Assembly: GCA_910574745.1 (NCBI GenBank)
Contig: CAJTCE010000015.1
Coordinates: forward strand, 16,256 to 80,255
Direction: 5' to 3'
DNA from: Lachnospiraceae bacterium
GTDB lineage: Bacteria > Bacillota > Clostridia > Lachnospirales > Lachnospiraceae
DNA length: 64,000 nt
Part shown: in pieces, positions 1-8,927 of the stretch
How positions within the stretch are numbered: the stretch's first letter is position 1
Layout: each line of letters begins with the position of its first letter
Position numbers and translations under genes: made by a program
Notes under the pieces: generated by a model
What the model was told of the DNA's origin: nothing
The model's input: only the letters and a program-made list of their open reading frames with translations
Databases searched by the model: none

Positions 1-173
1 GGAAGTATATATTTTCTTTATATGAATTATCCAATGCCGAAGAACTGAATTTTGAGATGGTCTATCATAACGATGGAACGAATGGTAATAATAGTATATA
101 TCGCACCCTTTATGTTTATAAAATAGGTTTTGACGGAAACAGCAAGGAACTTAGTGAGCGTGAAGCGAAGTAG
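1..173 (+). CDS. C-terminal fragment of an unknown protein (runs in from left edge)
   Basis: The frame beginning at base 3 is open from the window edge to the TAG at 171-173, giving about 56 residues that end in ELSEREAK. The segment is polar, with alternating aromatic residues (YRTLYVYKIG), and has no membrane helix or motif that I recognise. It is read as the end of a gene lying mostly outside the window. It has the same strand and low G+C as the next two genes, so it could be the upstream member of the same accessory cluster or the last gene of an unrelated one. No function is assigned. Confidence 0.45.
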   Translation, partial: KYIFSLYELSNAEELNFEMVYHNDGTNGNNSIYRTLYVYKIGFDGNSKELSEREAK

Positions 174-222
174 GCGGGAGGATCATTTGAGGAAAATGAT
201 AAAATCTGATTCCTGCCTATAC
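171..222 (+). terminator. Possible hairpin after the upstream fragment
   Basis: TAGGCGGGAGGATCA at the stop codon can pair, with wobble pairs, with TGATTCCTGCCTA ending near 220. A smaller perfect hairpin (ATCATTT / AAATGAT) lies inside it. There is no clear run of T after the stem, so this could be a weak terminator or a structured leader for the gene at 277 rather than a true factor-independent terminator. Confidence 0.3.
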
Positions 223-276
223 AATTTAAATAAAAAGTGATAAAATGAAAGCATCTCTATAAGGGGGAATAATTTA

Positions 277-684
277 ATGAATGATCCAAAGGTTTTGTTT
301 GTAAAAAAGTTTTTGGCAACATTATTTCAAAAAGAGATTAAGACAATTCCTATTAATGATGATAAATTTGGCGCAGGAATTGAAAAAATGGCGGAATTTT
401 TTCATAGCCATGTTCAGGATTTCGGACCATACGCAGATAAATTAGATATGCTGTTCTTAAAATATTTGACTCGTGGCGATTATAGAGGGTTTTCGAATAT
501 TATTGAAAGTTTTAACGGAAGATTAGTGTCTTTGGAGAATCCACATTATGTAAAAGCCAATTTGAAATTTAGAGACAATTATGATCAGGAATTGGTGGAG
601 GATGAACAGTTGGGAATCGATCAGGGCTACTTCATAGATTTGGCTGAATGCTTTTGTGTGGGAGCGGGAATTGAATTAAACTAA
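277..684 (+). CDS. Small unknown protein preceding the HD-PRTase gene
   Basis: A 135-residue, mainly alpha-helical, acidic soluble protein that I do not recognise. It has no signal peptide, membrane segment or cysteine cluster. ATG 277 follows a strong AAGGGGG ribosome site, and the gene ends 21 bp before the large HD gene on the same strand, so the two are probably co-transcribed. Small proteins next to large enzyme fusions in conflict systems often act as sensor, regulator or immunity component, but that role here is inference from position only. The A+T-rich composition matches the neighbouring HD gene and differs from the sugar genes further downstream. Confidence 0.7.
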   Translation: MNDPKVLFVKKFLATLFQKEIKTIPINDDKFGAGIEKMAEFFHSHVQDFGPYADKLDMLFLKYLTRGDYRGFSNIIESFNGRLVSLENPHYVKANLKFRDNYDQELVEDEQLGIDQGYFIDLAECFCVGAGIELN

Positions 685-705
685 TTTATAGGGGCGAATG
701 ACAAA

Positions 706-3417
706 ATGACGTTTAGGGAACTGTTTAGGGAAAAGGAATTTGAAGAAGTATTTTGCGAAATAGATTTTTTTACCAATCAAAAGTTAAAGGGATATGTTGA
801 AGAGATAGAACAGAGGGAGTTACAAAAGGGAAGCAAAGAAATATTCGATGCTGTTTGGGGAAATGTGGAATTTTCCAATGGAGAGATTTATATTTTGGAT
901 TCCCCTTTGTTACAGCGATTAAGGAAAATAAAACAATTAGGACTGGCTTATTTTGTGTATTGCGGGAGTGATTATTCCCGCTTTTATCATACTATTGGAG
1001 TTGTACATTTAACAGACAGGATGGTGGCGGCAATAAACCGCTGTGAATTGGGAATAAGTGAAAAACAAAAAAAATATTTTGAGATAGTTGCCCGCCTTGC
1101 AGCCATTTTCCATGATGCAGGGCATATGTTTTTTAGTCATGTTTCAGAACATTATTTTAGTAAAAGTTCCCGTTATCCGGGGTATCAGCGAGTTTATGAT
1201 ATGCTATCCGAATTGGAAAAGAAAGCGCATAAGAAAATAGCATTGCATGAATTGTTCAGCTGTATGATTGTTAATACAGAAATTTGTAAGAGATTGTTGA
1301 AATGCGTTATACCATTTTTGGGAGCTGACTTAGGAGTGGTTACTTCTTCTCAGGTGGATGAGATGGTGGAATACATTTCTGCATTTATTACAGGAGTACC
1401 GGTAGACCGGGCGGTGTTACCTTATTCAAGCATTATTAATGGACCTATTGATGCTGATAAATGTGATTATCTATCAAGAGATTCGCATGTAACCCGTGTG
1501 CCCGTGGCAGTAGACATTTCTAGAATTACCCAGAAGTTAAGTGTAGTAGAAACAAAAGACATTAATATGTCGTCTCTTTGGCATGATGACGGGGATGGAG
1601 GAACTTCGTATTATGAGTTGGCAATGAAAGATTCTGCCGAAAAGGCATTATTTCAATTATGTATTGCTAGGACAATTATGTTTGACAGTGTATATTATCA
1701 TCATAAAGTTTTGACTGCAGAAACGACGTTCCGCAGTATTATAGATCGATTGGCACATATGGAGGTTCCTATTTTTACTTCGTTTACGGAAATACTAAAT
1801 TATACTGACGGAGATTTTAACTATTATTTTTTTGAACAGTTAAAAGAAAAACGGGAAGAGAAGGATATAAGGTGTATTCATCAGATTTGGCATGAATTGC
1901 AAGGAATTTATGACCGTGAACTTGCAAAACGGATTGTTTGTTTTACACCAGACTTTTTAGAAGGAAAACAAGGGGACAAAGAGCAACTCTATGACGATAT
2001 CCTGACGGTTATAGATTCGACCAAGGAAGCCGATTTTATTAAGGGAGTAAAAGAAGAATATGCAGAAGTATGCAAGTTACTAAAGAATGAGGATAAAGAT
2101 GTTGAAAATATAGATGTTTTTGTAATTCAGGCACCAACTAATATATTTGGGCATACTAAAATTCAGGTTCCTATAGATTTGAGAAACGGAAATCAAAGGG
2201 ATTTTAAGGGATATGAGTTGGTTAGCAGTAGGGAAACAAGCAGTTCGGCGTCATACATTGTCACAAGAGAAAAGGACAGACTTCTTATTTTATTAGCAAT
2301 GCAAATGGTTCTTTTTAGAGAGTATAATATTCGTCTTAGAGAGGAAGCGATTGCTTGTGGAAAGTTTGAGAAAAAGGCTATCTCAGAAAAGACTATGCAG
2401 CTTTTTCGAAAAGGCTATTATGATGATTTGCCCCAGCTATTACCTGATAAGATACTTTTTAATTATATAACTGAGCACAGAATGGAAAAGCTTATAAAAA
2501 AATATTCTGCTTATGAAGGTCCTAAAGGATACAAGCTGTCTGAAGAACATATAAAAGCTTTTTTTAAACAAATTTTATCATGTTGTAAAAATAAAAAGGA
2601 TTGCGGCAATATTATTGAAGGTATTTTTATTCTTTTGGAGCAGGCATTATTTTTGAATCGGGAGTATATTGTAGAACATCTGGAAGAACTGGTAAAAAAT
2701 ATTATGCCAGAGCAGGACAGACTGTATGTTGTTCCGCTGGGAAGTCTTAAAGACAGTGCAAAACATATGATGTATTTTTGGAATGATTTTGATACTTTGC
2801 GGGGAAAAATTGAAATGGAAAAGGACTTGGATGAGGTACTTAAGATTTCGGAAGTACGCCAAATTGTATTTTTTGATGATGGTTCATTTTCCGGGACGCA
2901 AATGGTGTCAATTATGCAGGAGTATTTAGGAGTAAAAACTAAAACAAAAGAGCAACATGTTAAAGAATTGCCGGAAGATTTAAAGGAAACTTTATTGGCA
3001 AAAAAGATATTGTTTTTCTTTATTGCATTTAATAAGTCGTTAGAAGAAAGTATGAGAGCTGAGTTAAATGAATTGGGCATTCGAAATGTACAATTTGTTA
3101 CAGTTGAGGATATGAGTGAAAAATGGTTGGATGATAAAAAAGATCTGTTTAACAATGAGGCGCAAAGAAAGCTTGTAAAGAATTTTTTGGAAGAGATAGG
3201 ATATAAGATCTTAAAGTCAGATAAAATGAAGGGAAATAGTTATAAGGAAGGGTGGAGTGAAGAAAGAACCAGGACTTCTGCATTGGGATATAATGATGCA
3301 CAGCAAATGGTCTTTTTAAAATCCAGTGTACCAACTTATACAATTACCGCCTTTTGGAAAAAAGGAAGGTATCGTAATATGATTTGGGAACCTTTACTTC
3401 CAAGGACGGAAAAATGA
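706..3417 (+). CDS. HD-domain phosphohydrolase fused to PRTase-CE-like domain
   Basis: 903 residues. The N-terminal half is an HD phosphohydrolase of the SAMHD1/dGTPase-like group: substrate-proximal RLRKIKQLGLAYFVY, first metal His in SRFYHTIGV (H95), the HD doublet in IFHDAGH (H136, D137), and a distal Asp in DADKCDYLSRD (D249). These would bind a metal and hydrolyse a nucleotide or phosphodiester. After a long helical middle, the C-terminal region has a phosphoribosyltransferase-like loop, VFFDDGSFSGTQ (721-732). It ends with SALGYNDAQQM (from about 858) and WEPLLPR, the end pattern of the PRTase-CE family known from computational surveys of bacterial conflict systems. The architecture suggests a nucleotide-targeting effector, but substrate and trigger are unknown. 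The gene is preceded by a 135-residue partner and its stop overlaps a mini-ORF by ATGA. Confidence 0.8.
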   Translation: MTFRELFREKEFEEVFCEIDFFTNQKLKGYVEEIEQRELQKGSKEIFDAVWGNVEFSNGEIYILDSPLLQRLRKIKQLGLAYFVYCGSDYSRFYHTIGVVHLTDRMVAAINRCELGISEKQKKYFEIVARLAAIFHDAGHMFFSHVSEHYFSKSSRYPGYQRVYDMLSELEKKAHKKIALHELFSCMIVNTEICKRLLKCVIPFLGADLGVVTSSQVDEMVEYISAFITGVPVDRAVLPYSSIINGPIDADKCDYLSRDSHVTRVPVAVDISRITQKLSVVETKDINMSSLWHDDGDGGTSYYELAMKDSAEKALFQLCIARTIMFDSVYYHHKVLTAETTFRSIIDRLAHMEVPIFTSFTEILNYTDGDFNYYFFEQLKEKREEKDIRCIHQIWHELQGIYDRELAKRIVCFTPDFLEGKQGDKEQLYDDILTVIDSTKEADFIKGVKEEYAEVCKLLKNEDKDVENIDVFVIQAPTNIFGHTKIQVPIDLRNGNQRDFKGYELVSSRETSSSASYIVTREKDRLLILLAMQMVLFREYNIRLREEAIACGKFEKKAISEKTMQLFRKGYYDDLPQLLPDKILFNYITEHRMEKLIKKYSAYEGPKGYKLSEEHIKAFFKQILSCCKNKKDCGNIIEGIFILLEQALFLNREYIVEHLEELVKNIMPEQDRLYVVPLGSLKDSAKHMMYFWNDFDTLRGKIEMEKDLDEVLKISEVRQIVFFDDGSFSGTQMVSIMQEYLGVKTKTKEQHVKELPEDLKETLLAKKILFFFIAFNKSLEESMRAELNELGIRNVQFVTVEDMSEKWLDDKKDLFNNEAQRKLVKNFLEEIGYKILKSDKMKGNSYKEGWSEERTRTSALGYNDAQQMVFLKSSVPTYTITAFWKKGRYRNMIWEPLLPRTEK

Positions 3418-3491
3418 GAGTATGTATAGAAAGTGACGGGTTAATTCATAAAGCTGAGGATGTAAAAAATATTATTGGAGTAAAGACATGA
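3414..3491 (+). CDS. 25-codon mini-ORF bridging HD gene and sugar operon
   Basis: ATG 3414 overlaps the TGA of the HD gene (ATGA), and the frame runs 25 codons to a TGA at 3489-3491 that overlaps the ATG of the next gene (3488). It begins MRVCIESDGLIHKAED. It could be a translational-coupling peptide, the remnant of a truncated gene at the edge of an inserted cassette, or chance. It has no separate ribosome site beyond coupling. Confidence 0.25.
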   Translation: MRVCIESDGLIHKAEDVKNIIGVKT

Positions 3492-5128
3492 ATATTTTAG
3501 CTGTAATTCCGGCCCGGGGCGGTTCCAAGGGGATTCCCCGCAAAAACGTGCGCCTGATGGCAGGGAAACCATTAATTTATTATGCGATTCATAATGCGAA
3601 GACATGCGAAATGATTAAGGATGTTGCTGTAACAAGCGATGATGAAGAAATACTTCATATTGCGGAAGAATATGGGGCAGAAGCATTGCAACGTTCCTCG
3701 GATCTGGCTAAGGATGCGGTAACGCTGGATCCGGTTATTTTTGATGCAATGCTTCAGATGGAGAAACTTAAGGGGACAACCTATGATGTGGTAATTACCT
3801 TACAGCCTACGTCTCCTGTATTGACAAAGGGTACACTTTTAACGGCAATTAAGGACTTTATTGAAAATGAGAAAGAAACTTCCATTAGCGCCGTCAATAA
3901 ACCCCATCTGGCATGGTCTCAAAATGAAGAAGGATTTTATCCTTTGTATGAAAAGAGATTGAACAGACAGCAGCTTCCACCCAATTATCTGGAAGCGGGA
4001 GCGTTTTTGATTACAAGGCGGGAATTTGTAAAACCTGACAGTCGTATGGGAAAAACGATTTCCGTATATGAGATTCCGGAGACCGAGGCCGTTGATATTG
4101 ACTCCGTTTCCGATTGGATTGTATGTGAAAACCTTTTAAGCAAGAAAAGGATTGTTTTGCGGGCGGACGGATACCGAATGATCGGTATGGGACATATTTA
4201 TCATTGTTTGACGCTTGCTTATAATTTAATCGGTCATGAGATTATGTTTGTAACAAGAGAAGATTGTAAAGAAGGAATCAGGAAAATAGAGGAATCTTTC
4301 CTGCCGTTTAAAATTGTAAAGGACGATCAGGAATTTTATGAGTTTTTAAAAAATTATAAACCTGATATCATTGTAAATGACTGTCTTGATACGGAAGCAG
4401 GATATATTAAAAAGTTAAAACAACTTTGCAAAAGGGTTGTGACCATTGAGGATATGGGAGAAGGCGCCAGATGTGCGGATGCCGTTATTAATGCTTTATA
4501 TCAGGGCGAGAAGATTCAGGAATACCGCCATGTATACAGCGGGGAAAAATATATCTGCCTTCGGGACGAATTTATTATATCAGAACCCAAAGAATATTCT
4601 AAACAGGTAAGAGAAGTCCTTGTTTTGTTCGGGGGAACGGATCCTTCTGATTTAACATCTGTTGTTTACCGCTTGGCAAGGAAGATGCACGAAAACTATC
4701 CGGAGATACATTTCACGTTTTTGGTAGGCATTGGTTATGATTGCAGCAGACACGGGATTTGCAGCAGAGAGGATGAAAACATTTCCGTTATACAGGATAC
4801 TTCATCAGTCAGCGCCTATATGAAGCGGGCGGATATGGCGTTTACATCACAGGGAAGAACGGTTTATGAGTTTGCTGTTATGGGCGTGCCATCCATTGTG
4901 CTGGCACAAAATGAAAGAGAACAGCTTCATACCTTTGCCCAGATGGAAAACGGTTTTTTAAATTTAGGAATGGGCAGCAGGGTTGCCGAGGAAACCATTG
5001 AAAGGGCCTTTGAATTTTTGGTCAATACACCCCAGATGAGGGAAGAAATGAGAAGACTGATGTTAGAGCACGGAGAGTTGCTGAAAAACGGCGTATCAAG
5101 AGAAATAAATCTGATTTTAGGAGAATAG
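3488..5128 (+). CDS. CMP-nonulosonate synthetase / PseG-like glycosyl hydrolase fusion
   Basis: 546 residues with two enzymes. Residues 1-215 are a CMP-sialic acid synthetase-type cytidylyltransferase, with the nucleotide loop PARGGSKGIPRKN (8-20) and SDD-containing segment typical of NeuA/PseF/LegF, which activates a nonulosonic acid with CTP. Residues 220-546 resemble PseG/SpsG, a GT-B-like UDP-sugar hydrolase: GMGHIYHC (233-240, H236 equivalent to the PseG catalytic His), FGGTDPSDLT (381-390) and a GRTVYEFAVMG segment. PseG removes UDP from a diamino- or acetamido-hexose before NeuB-type condensation. Separate PseG and PseF enzymes are usual, so this fusion joins two non-consecutive steps of the same pathway. 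The Arg usual after the catalytic His (GHxxRC) is His239 here. The NeuB-like gene follows after 3 bp. Confidence 0.85.
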   Translation: MNILAVIPARGGSKGIPRKNVRLMAGKPLIYYAIHNAKTCEMIKDVAVTSDDEEILHIAEEYGAEALQRSSDLAKDAVTLDPVIFDAMLQMEKLKGTTYDVVITLQPTSPVLTKGTLLTAIKDFIENEKETSISAVNKPHLAWSQNEEGFYPLYEKRLNRQQLPPNYLEAGAFLITRREFVKPDSRMGKTISVYEIPETEAVDIDSVSDWIVCENLLSKKRIVLRADGYRMIGMGHIYHCLTLAYNLIGHEIMFVTREDCKEGIRKIEESFLPFKIVKDDQEFYEFLKNYKPDIIVNDCLDTEAGYIKKLKQLCKRVVTIEDMGEGARCADAVINALYQGEKIQEYRHVYSGEKYICLRDEFIISEPKEYSKQVREVLVLFGGTDPSDLTSVVYRLARKMHENYPEIHFTFLVGIGYDCSRHGICSREDENISVIQDTSSVSAYMKRADMAFTSQGRTVYEFAVMGVPSIVLAQNEREQLHTFAQMENGFLNLGMGSRVAEETIERAFEFLVNTPQMREEMRRLMLEHGELLKNGVSREINLILGE

Positions 5129-5131
5129 TAA

Positions 5132-6202
5132 ATGAAAAGTGTAATTATAGAAAGGGCTTTACAAGGGAAATTTGTGCTGATTGCGGAAATCGGGGTTAAT
5201 TATTATGATATTGCCGCAGAGAGAGGTATTTTACCAATGGATGCGGCAAAGCTGATGATACGGGAGGCAAAGGCGGCGGGAATACATGGAGTAAAGTTCC
5301 AAACCTATAAGGCAGAAACTCTTGCGGCTAAAAAGTCTCCCTATTATTGGGATTTAACAGAAGAACCCACAACCTCCCAGTTTGAGTTATTCAGGAAGTT
5401 TGATTCTTTTGGATATAAAGAGTATCAGGAACTGAAGGAATATTGTGATGAAATAGAGATAGAGTTTTTGTCTACAGCCTTTGATTTTGAATCGGCAGAT
5501 TATTTGGACAGGTTGATGAATGTGTACAAAATATCATCATCTGATCTGAGCAATCTTCCTTTTATAGCATATCAGGCAAAAAAGAATAAACCGATCATTC
5601 TTTCCATAGGAGCTTCCAATGCAGATGAGATCGACAGAGCTATCGATACGATCCGGACTTGTAACAGCCAGCCCCTAATATTAATGCATTGTGTTTTAGA
5701 ATATCCCACGCCTTATGAGCATGCAAATCTGAACAAGATCATTTCTCTTAAGGAAAGGTATCCTCAGGCGATTATAGGGTATTCCGATCATACAAAGCCT
5801 TCGGAGGGCTATGATATTATTGCGAGTGCTTATTTAAAGGGCGCTCGTGTGATAGAGAAGCATTATACATTAAATAAAAGGCTTAAAGGTAATGATCATT
5901 ATCACGCCATGGATCCGGATGATGCCGAAAAGATCCTGGCTAAAATTGACTTTTTAGATAAAATTGGCGGGAGCTATGAATTGAAGTGCCTTGACAGTGA
6001 AGCAAAAGCAAGGCAGAATGCAAGACGTTCCGTTGTATCTAAGGGATTGATTTCTAAGGGAACCGTTATTGCAGAAGAAATGTTGACATTTAAAAGGCCC
6101 GGAACCGGGATTTCGCCGGATAATACCAGTTTTATTATAGGAAAAACGGCTAAATATGACATTGAAGATGATACGATTCTGGAAGCGGATATGCTGGAAT
6201 AG
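5132..6202 (+). CDS. NeuB/PseI/LegI-type nonulosonic acid synthase
   Basis: 356 residues with the full NeuB layout: a TIM barrel (about 10-270) that condenses phosphoenolpyruvate with a hexosamine, and a C-terminal SAF/antifreeze-like domain (about 285-350, from RRSVVSKGLISKGT). Recognisable signatures are IAEIGVNYY, GVKFQTY, STAFDFES, KISSSDL, GYSDHT and VIEKHYTL. ATG 5132 has an AGGAGA site three bases after the preceding gene, so the two are one operon. The product cannot be fixed as sialic, legionaminic or pseudaminic acid from sequence alone. The PseG-like partner favours a pseudaminic- or legionaminic-type sugar over plain Neu5Ac. Confidence 0.9.
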   Translation: MKSVIIERALQGKFVLIAEIGVNYYDIAAERGILPMDAAKLMIREAKAAGIHGVKFQTYKAETLAAKKSPYYWDLTEEPTTSQFELFRKFDSFGYKEYQELKEYCDEIEIEFLSTAFDFESADYLDRLMNVYKISSSDLSNLPFIAYQAKKNKPIILSIGASNADEIDRAIDTIRTCNSQPLILMHCVLEYPTPYEHANLNKIISLKERYPQAIIGYSDHTKPSEGYDIIASAYLKGARVIEKHYTLNKRLKGNDHYHAMDPDDAEKILAKIDFLDKIGGSYELKCLDSEAKARQNARRSVVSKGLISKGTVIAEEMLTFKRPGTGISPDNTSFIIGKTAKYDIEDDTILEADMLE

Positions 6203-6231
6203 AATTGACGGCAGGGTAAAGGAGTATATTT

Positions 6232-7863
6232 ATGAAGGGGGCATATGTATTCATAAAAGATAAATTGGAACACAATATTTTTTTAAATATTTTGAATCTG
6301 ATATTTCTTGTTATAACCTTAATGGGTGCAGTAACAAGCATTTTTATGAATTTTGTTGACCGTTCTTTATGGCTGGATGAGGCGGCGCTGGCTTATTCTT
6401 TCAGCACCAGGACGTTTTGGAATTTATGGAATGGCAGTCTGGAAAATGTACAGTCTGCTCCTTTGGGCTGGTTATATTTTGAAAAAATTCTGGCGATTAT
6501 TTTCGGGAATACAGAATTTGTAGTTCGAATCGGTTCTATATTAGGCTTTGTATTAACGTTGATATTGCTGTGGTATTTGTTGAAATATTGTTTTCATATA
6601 AAATACCCTCTGGGAGCCTGTGCATTTTATGCAAATATGCCATTTATTTTAAAATATTCCAATGTGTTTAAGCCATACATATGGGATGGTTTTTTTGTAT
6701 TATTGGTTATCTGTCTGTTTCATTTATATAAATCAGGAAAAATAAACTTTATATGTTTGGCTTTGGGATGGTCTGTTTTAATCTGGTTCTCTAATCCAAC
6801 CTGTTTTTTTGAAGGAGGACTTTTAGTATCGGAAGCAATATTTATTTTGGGAGAAAAACGGAAGAAAATAAAAGATATAATCATGACAGGCGTAGCGATT
6901 TTGTCCAGTTTTATTGTTTATTATTTCTTTTGGCTTCGGGAAACGGCAGTCAGTGATGCGATGCAGGATTATTGGGCGGGAAAAAATTTCCCTTTAATTC
7001 CAGTATCAATAGAAGATTTTTTAAAAATGAAAAATCTGATATTGGAGATTTTCAGACACATCGGAATATGGCAAAATATTTTTCTTTTATGTATGGTAAT
7101 TGCAGTTGTGACAGCAATTGTCAGGAAAAATAGAATCTTAATTGGATGTTATATTGGTATTTTGGTAACTTGCTTTGGATCCTATATTAATATGTTTCCG
7201 GTTCAGGACAGATTATGGTGTTTTTTCTATTCCATGATTGTTTTGCTTGGTTTTGTCGGGCTGGATGAATTGTTAAAAATGGATATGCTGAAGAAAAACA
7301 CTAAAGTCTGGGAAGGGGTAATCGGCATATTTATTTTACTGATGGTATTCTCAAATAATGGAATCAAAACCTATCTGGATAGAGAAAATGTGTATTGGAG
7401 GGGAGAGGAACTTAATAATGAGATAGAATGGCTTACGGAGAATATAACAGAAGATGAAATGGTATATGTATATATAGGTTCTATCAACGGATTTCAATAT
7501 AAAAATGGTTATGATAATAATTCTATCGGCGGATATGAAAATAATGTAATCTGGGGTGCAACTCCTTTTACGAAGGGGCTTGATTGTAAAGGTGATATTG
7601 AAAAAATTATAAAGAATAACACATATGTTGTGGCATCCCATTATTTAAAAGATCGCGATCTTTATGAACTTTTAAAAGGAGTATACGAAAATGGCTATTT
7701 TCAGCTGGTTTCTTTTGACTATGAAACACCACTATGGTTTTATTGCAATAATTTAAATGACAGCAAAATCCATGTATCTTATGAGATAATGGAGCGTTTG
7801 GAAAATGAGTATGGATTAATTTGCCGGGAGTCGGAATTTAATCCTGAAGCTGAGAAAGAGTGA
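6232..7863 (+). CDS. Polytopic membrane glycosyltransferase (ArnT/PMT-like, GT-C fold)
   Basis: 543 residues. The first ~370 hold roughly ten hydrophobic helices and the last ~150 form a soluble extracytoplasmic domain. An acidic pair in the first external loop, DRSLWLDEAALAY (about 43-55), matches the catalytic Asp-Glu loop of GT-C enzymes that use lipid-phosphate sugar donors. It lies 29 bp after the NeuB-type gene with an AAAGGAG site, so it probably adds a sugar to the exported chain or to an anchor in the outer leaflet. The specific donor and acceptor are unknown. Its G+C is low like the genes to its left. Confidence 0.75.
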   Translation: MKGAYVFIKDKLEHNIFLNILNLIFLVITLMGAVTSIFMNFVDRSLWLDEAALAYSFSTRTFWNLWNGSLENVQSAPLGWLYFEKILAIIFGNTEFVVRIGSILGFVLTLILLWYLLKYCFHIKYPLGACAFYANMPFILKYSNVFKPYIWDGFFVLLVICLFHLYKSGKINFICLALGWSVLIWFSNPTCFFEGGLLVSEAIFILGEKRKKIKDIIMTGVAILSSFIVYYFFWLRETAVSDAMQDYWAGKNFPLIPVSIEDFLKMKNLILEIFRHIGIWQNIFLLCMVIAVVTAIVRKNRILIGCYIGILVTCFGSYINMFPVQDRLWCFFYSMIVLLGFVGLDELLKMDMLKKNTKVWEGVIGIFILLMVFSNNGIKTYLDRENVYWRGEELNNEIEWLTENITEDEMVYVYIGSINGFQYKNGYDNNSIGGYENNVIWGATPFTKGLDCKGDIEKIIKNNTYVVASHYLKDRDLYELLKGVYENGYFQLVSFDYETPLWFYCNNLNDSKIHVSYEIMERLENEYGLICRESEFNPEAEKE

Positions 7864-7902
7864 TAAAAATGCAATAATATAGTATGGAATGCCGTTTTCT
7901 TC

Positions 7903-7931
7903 TTTCAATTATACAAAATTAAGGTTATAAT
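7903..7931 (+). promoter_or_regulatory. Promoter candidate upstream of the UDP-glucuronate decarboxylase gene
   Basis: A consensus TATAAT at 7926-7931 stands 17 bp after TTTCAA (7903-7908, weak -35). It sits about 55 bp upstream of the ATG at 7986, in a gap of 122 bp that also separates the A+T-rich left block from the next operon. Confidence 0.45.
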
Positions 7932-7985
7932 AGCTTTTGGTGGAATATATTTTACAAAAATAGATGGAAAGGATTCTTTGATAAA

Positions 7986-8915
7986 ATGAAACGAGTTTTA
8001 GTAACCGGAGGAGCCGGATTTGTGGGTTCCCATCTTTGCGATAGATTAATTAAGGAGGGGAATCATGTTATCTGTCTGGATAATCTTTTTACGGGAAGTA
8101 AAGAGAATATCAGCCACTTACTGTCTAATCCCAATTTTGAATTTATAGAACATGATGTTGTAGAGCCCTTTGAGGCAGAGGTGGATCAGATTTATAATCT
8201 GGCATGTCCGGCAAGTCCTCCATTTTATCAGGAAGACATGGTGGCAACCTCCAAAATCTGTTTTTTAGGCGCTTTAAATATGTTGGAGCTTGCTCAAAAA
8301 AACAACGCCCGCATATTACAGGCAAGCACCAGTGAAGTGTATGGAGACCCGGAGATGCATCCCCAGAAGGAAACCTATCGCGGTTGCGTGAATCCTGTGG
8401 GCATCCGTTCCTGCTATGATGAAGGAAAGAGAGTGGCGGAAACCTTGTTCTTTTCTTATCATTTACAGCACGATGTGGATATACGTATTATCCGTATTTT
8501 TAATACCTATGGTCCCCGGATGAACCCCGATGACGGGCGTGTAGTCAGCAACTTTATTGTCCAGGCCTTAAAGGGAGAGGATATTACGGTTTACGGAGAC
8601 GGCAGTCAGACCAGAAGCTTTTGCTATGTGGACGACTTGGTTGAAGGTATATACAGGATGATGGAAAATGATGATTTCTGCGGGCCGGTCAACCTGGGCA
8701 ATCCCGGAGAGTTTACTATGATAGAGCTGGCTGAAAAGGTTCTGAAAATGACGGATTCCAAAAGTCAGTTGGTACATTGTCCCCTTCCGGGAGACGATCC
8801 CACAAAACGGCGTCCGGATATTTCATTGGCAAAGGAAAAATTAGACTGGCAGCCGGAAATTAAACTGGATGAAGGTCTGGTAAAAACCATCGAGTATTTT
8901 AAAGGCGTTATATAA
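7986..8915 (+). CDS. UDP-glucuronate decarboxylase (UDP-xylose synthase type)
   Basis: 309 residues, an extended short-chain dehydrogenase with NAD loop [10 protein letters not shown] (7-16). The UXS-specific signatures are [12 protein letters not shown] (71-82), [14 protein letters not shown] and RSCYDEGKR, with catalytic Tyr144 and Lys148 (YxxxK). The family oxidises and decarboxylates UDP-GlcA to UDP-xylose in the cytoplasm. The substrate can come from the UDP-glucose dehydrogenase at 27340-28674. It lacks the formyltransferase domain of ArnA. It is followed 12 bp later by an FAD oxidoreductase. Family assignment is firm; it could release the 4-keto-pentose instead of UDP-xylose. Confidence 0.88.
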   Translation: MKRVLVTGGAGFVGSHLCDRLIKEGNHVICLDNLFTGSKENISHLLSNPNFEFIEHDVVEPFEAEVDQIYNLACPASPPFYQEDMVATSKICFLGALNMLELAQKNNARILQASTSEVYGDPEMHPQKETYRGCVNPVGIRSCYDEGKRVAETLFFSYHLQHDVDIRIIRIFNTYGPRMNPDDGRVVSNFIVQALKGEDITVYGDGSQTRSFCYVDDLVEGIYRMMENDDFCGPVNLGNPGEFTMIELAEKVLKMTDSKSQLVHCPLPGDDPTKRRPDISLAKEKLDWQPEIKLDEGLVKTIEYFKGVI

Positions 8916-8927
8916 AAGAGGAAAAGC

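Noticed and set aside
2511..3155. Minus-strand ORF of 214 codons within the HD gene
   Set aside because: It is fully antisense to the well-supported HD-PRTase gene, has a low-complexity Ser-rich composition and no ribosome site or recognisable motif.
8143..8325. Possible small protein opposite the UXS gene
   Set aside because: Antisense to a conserved enzyme core; no ribosome site and no conserved composition.
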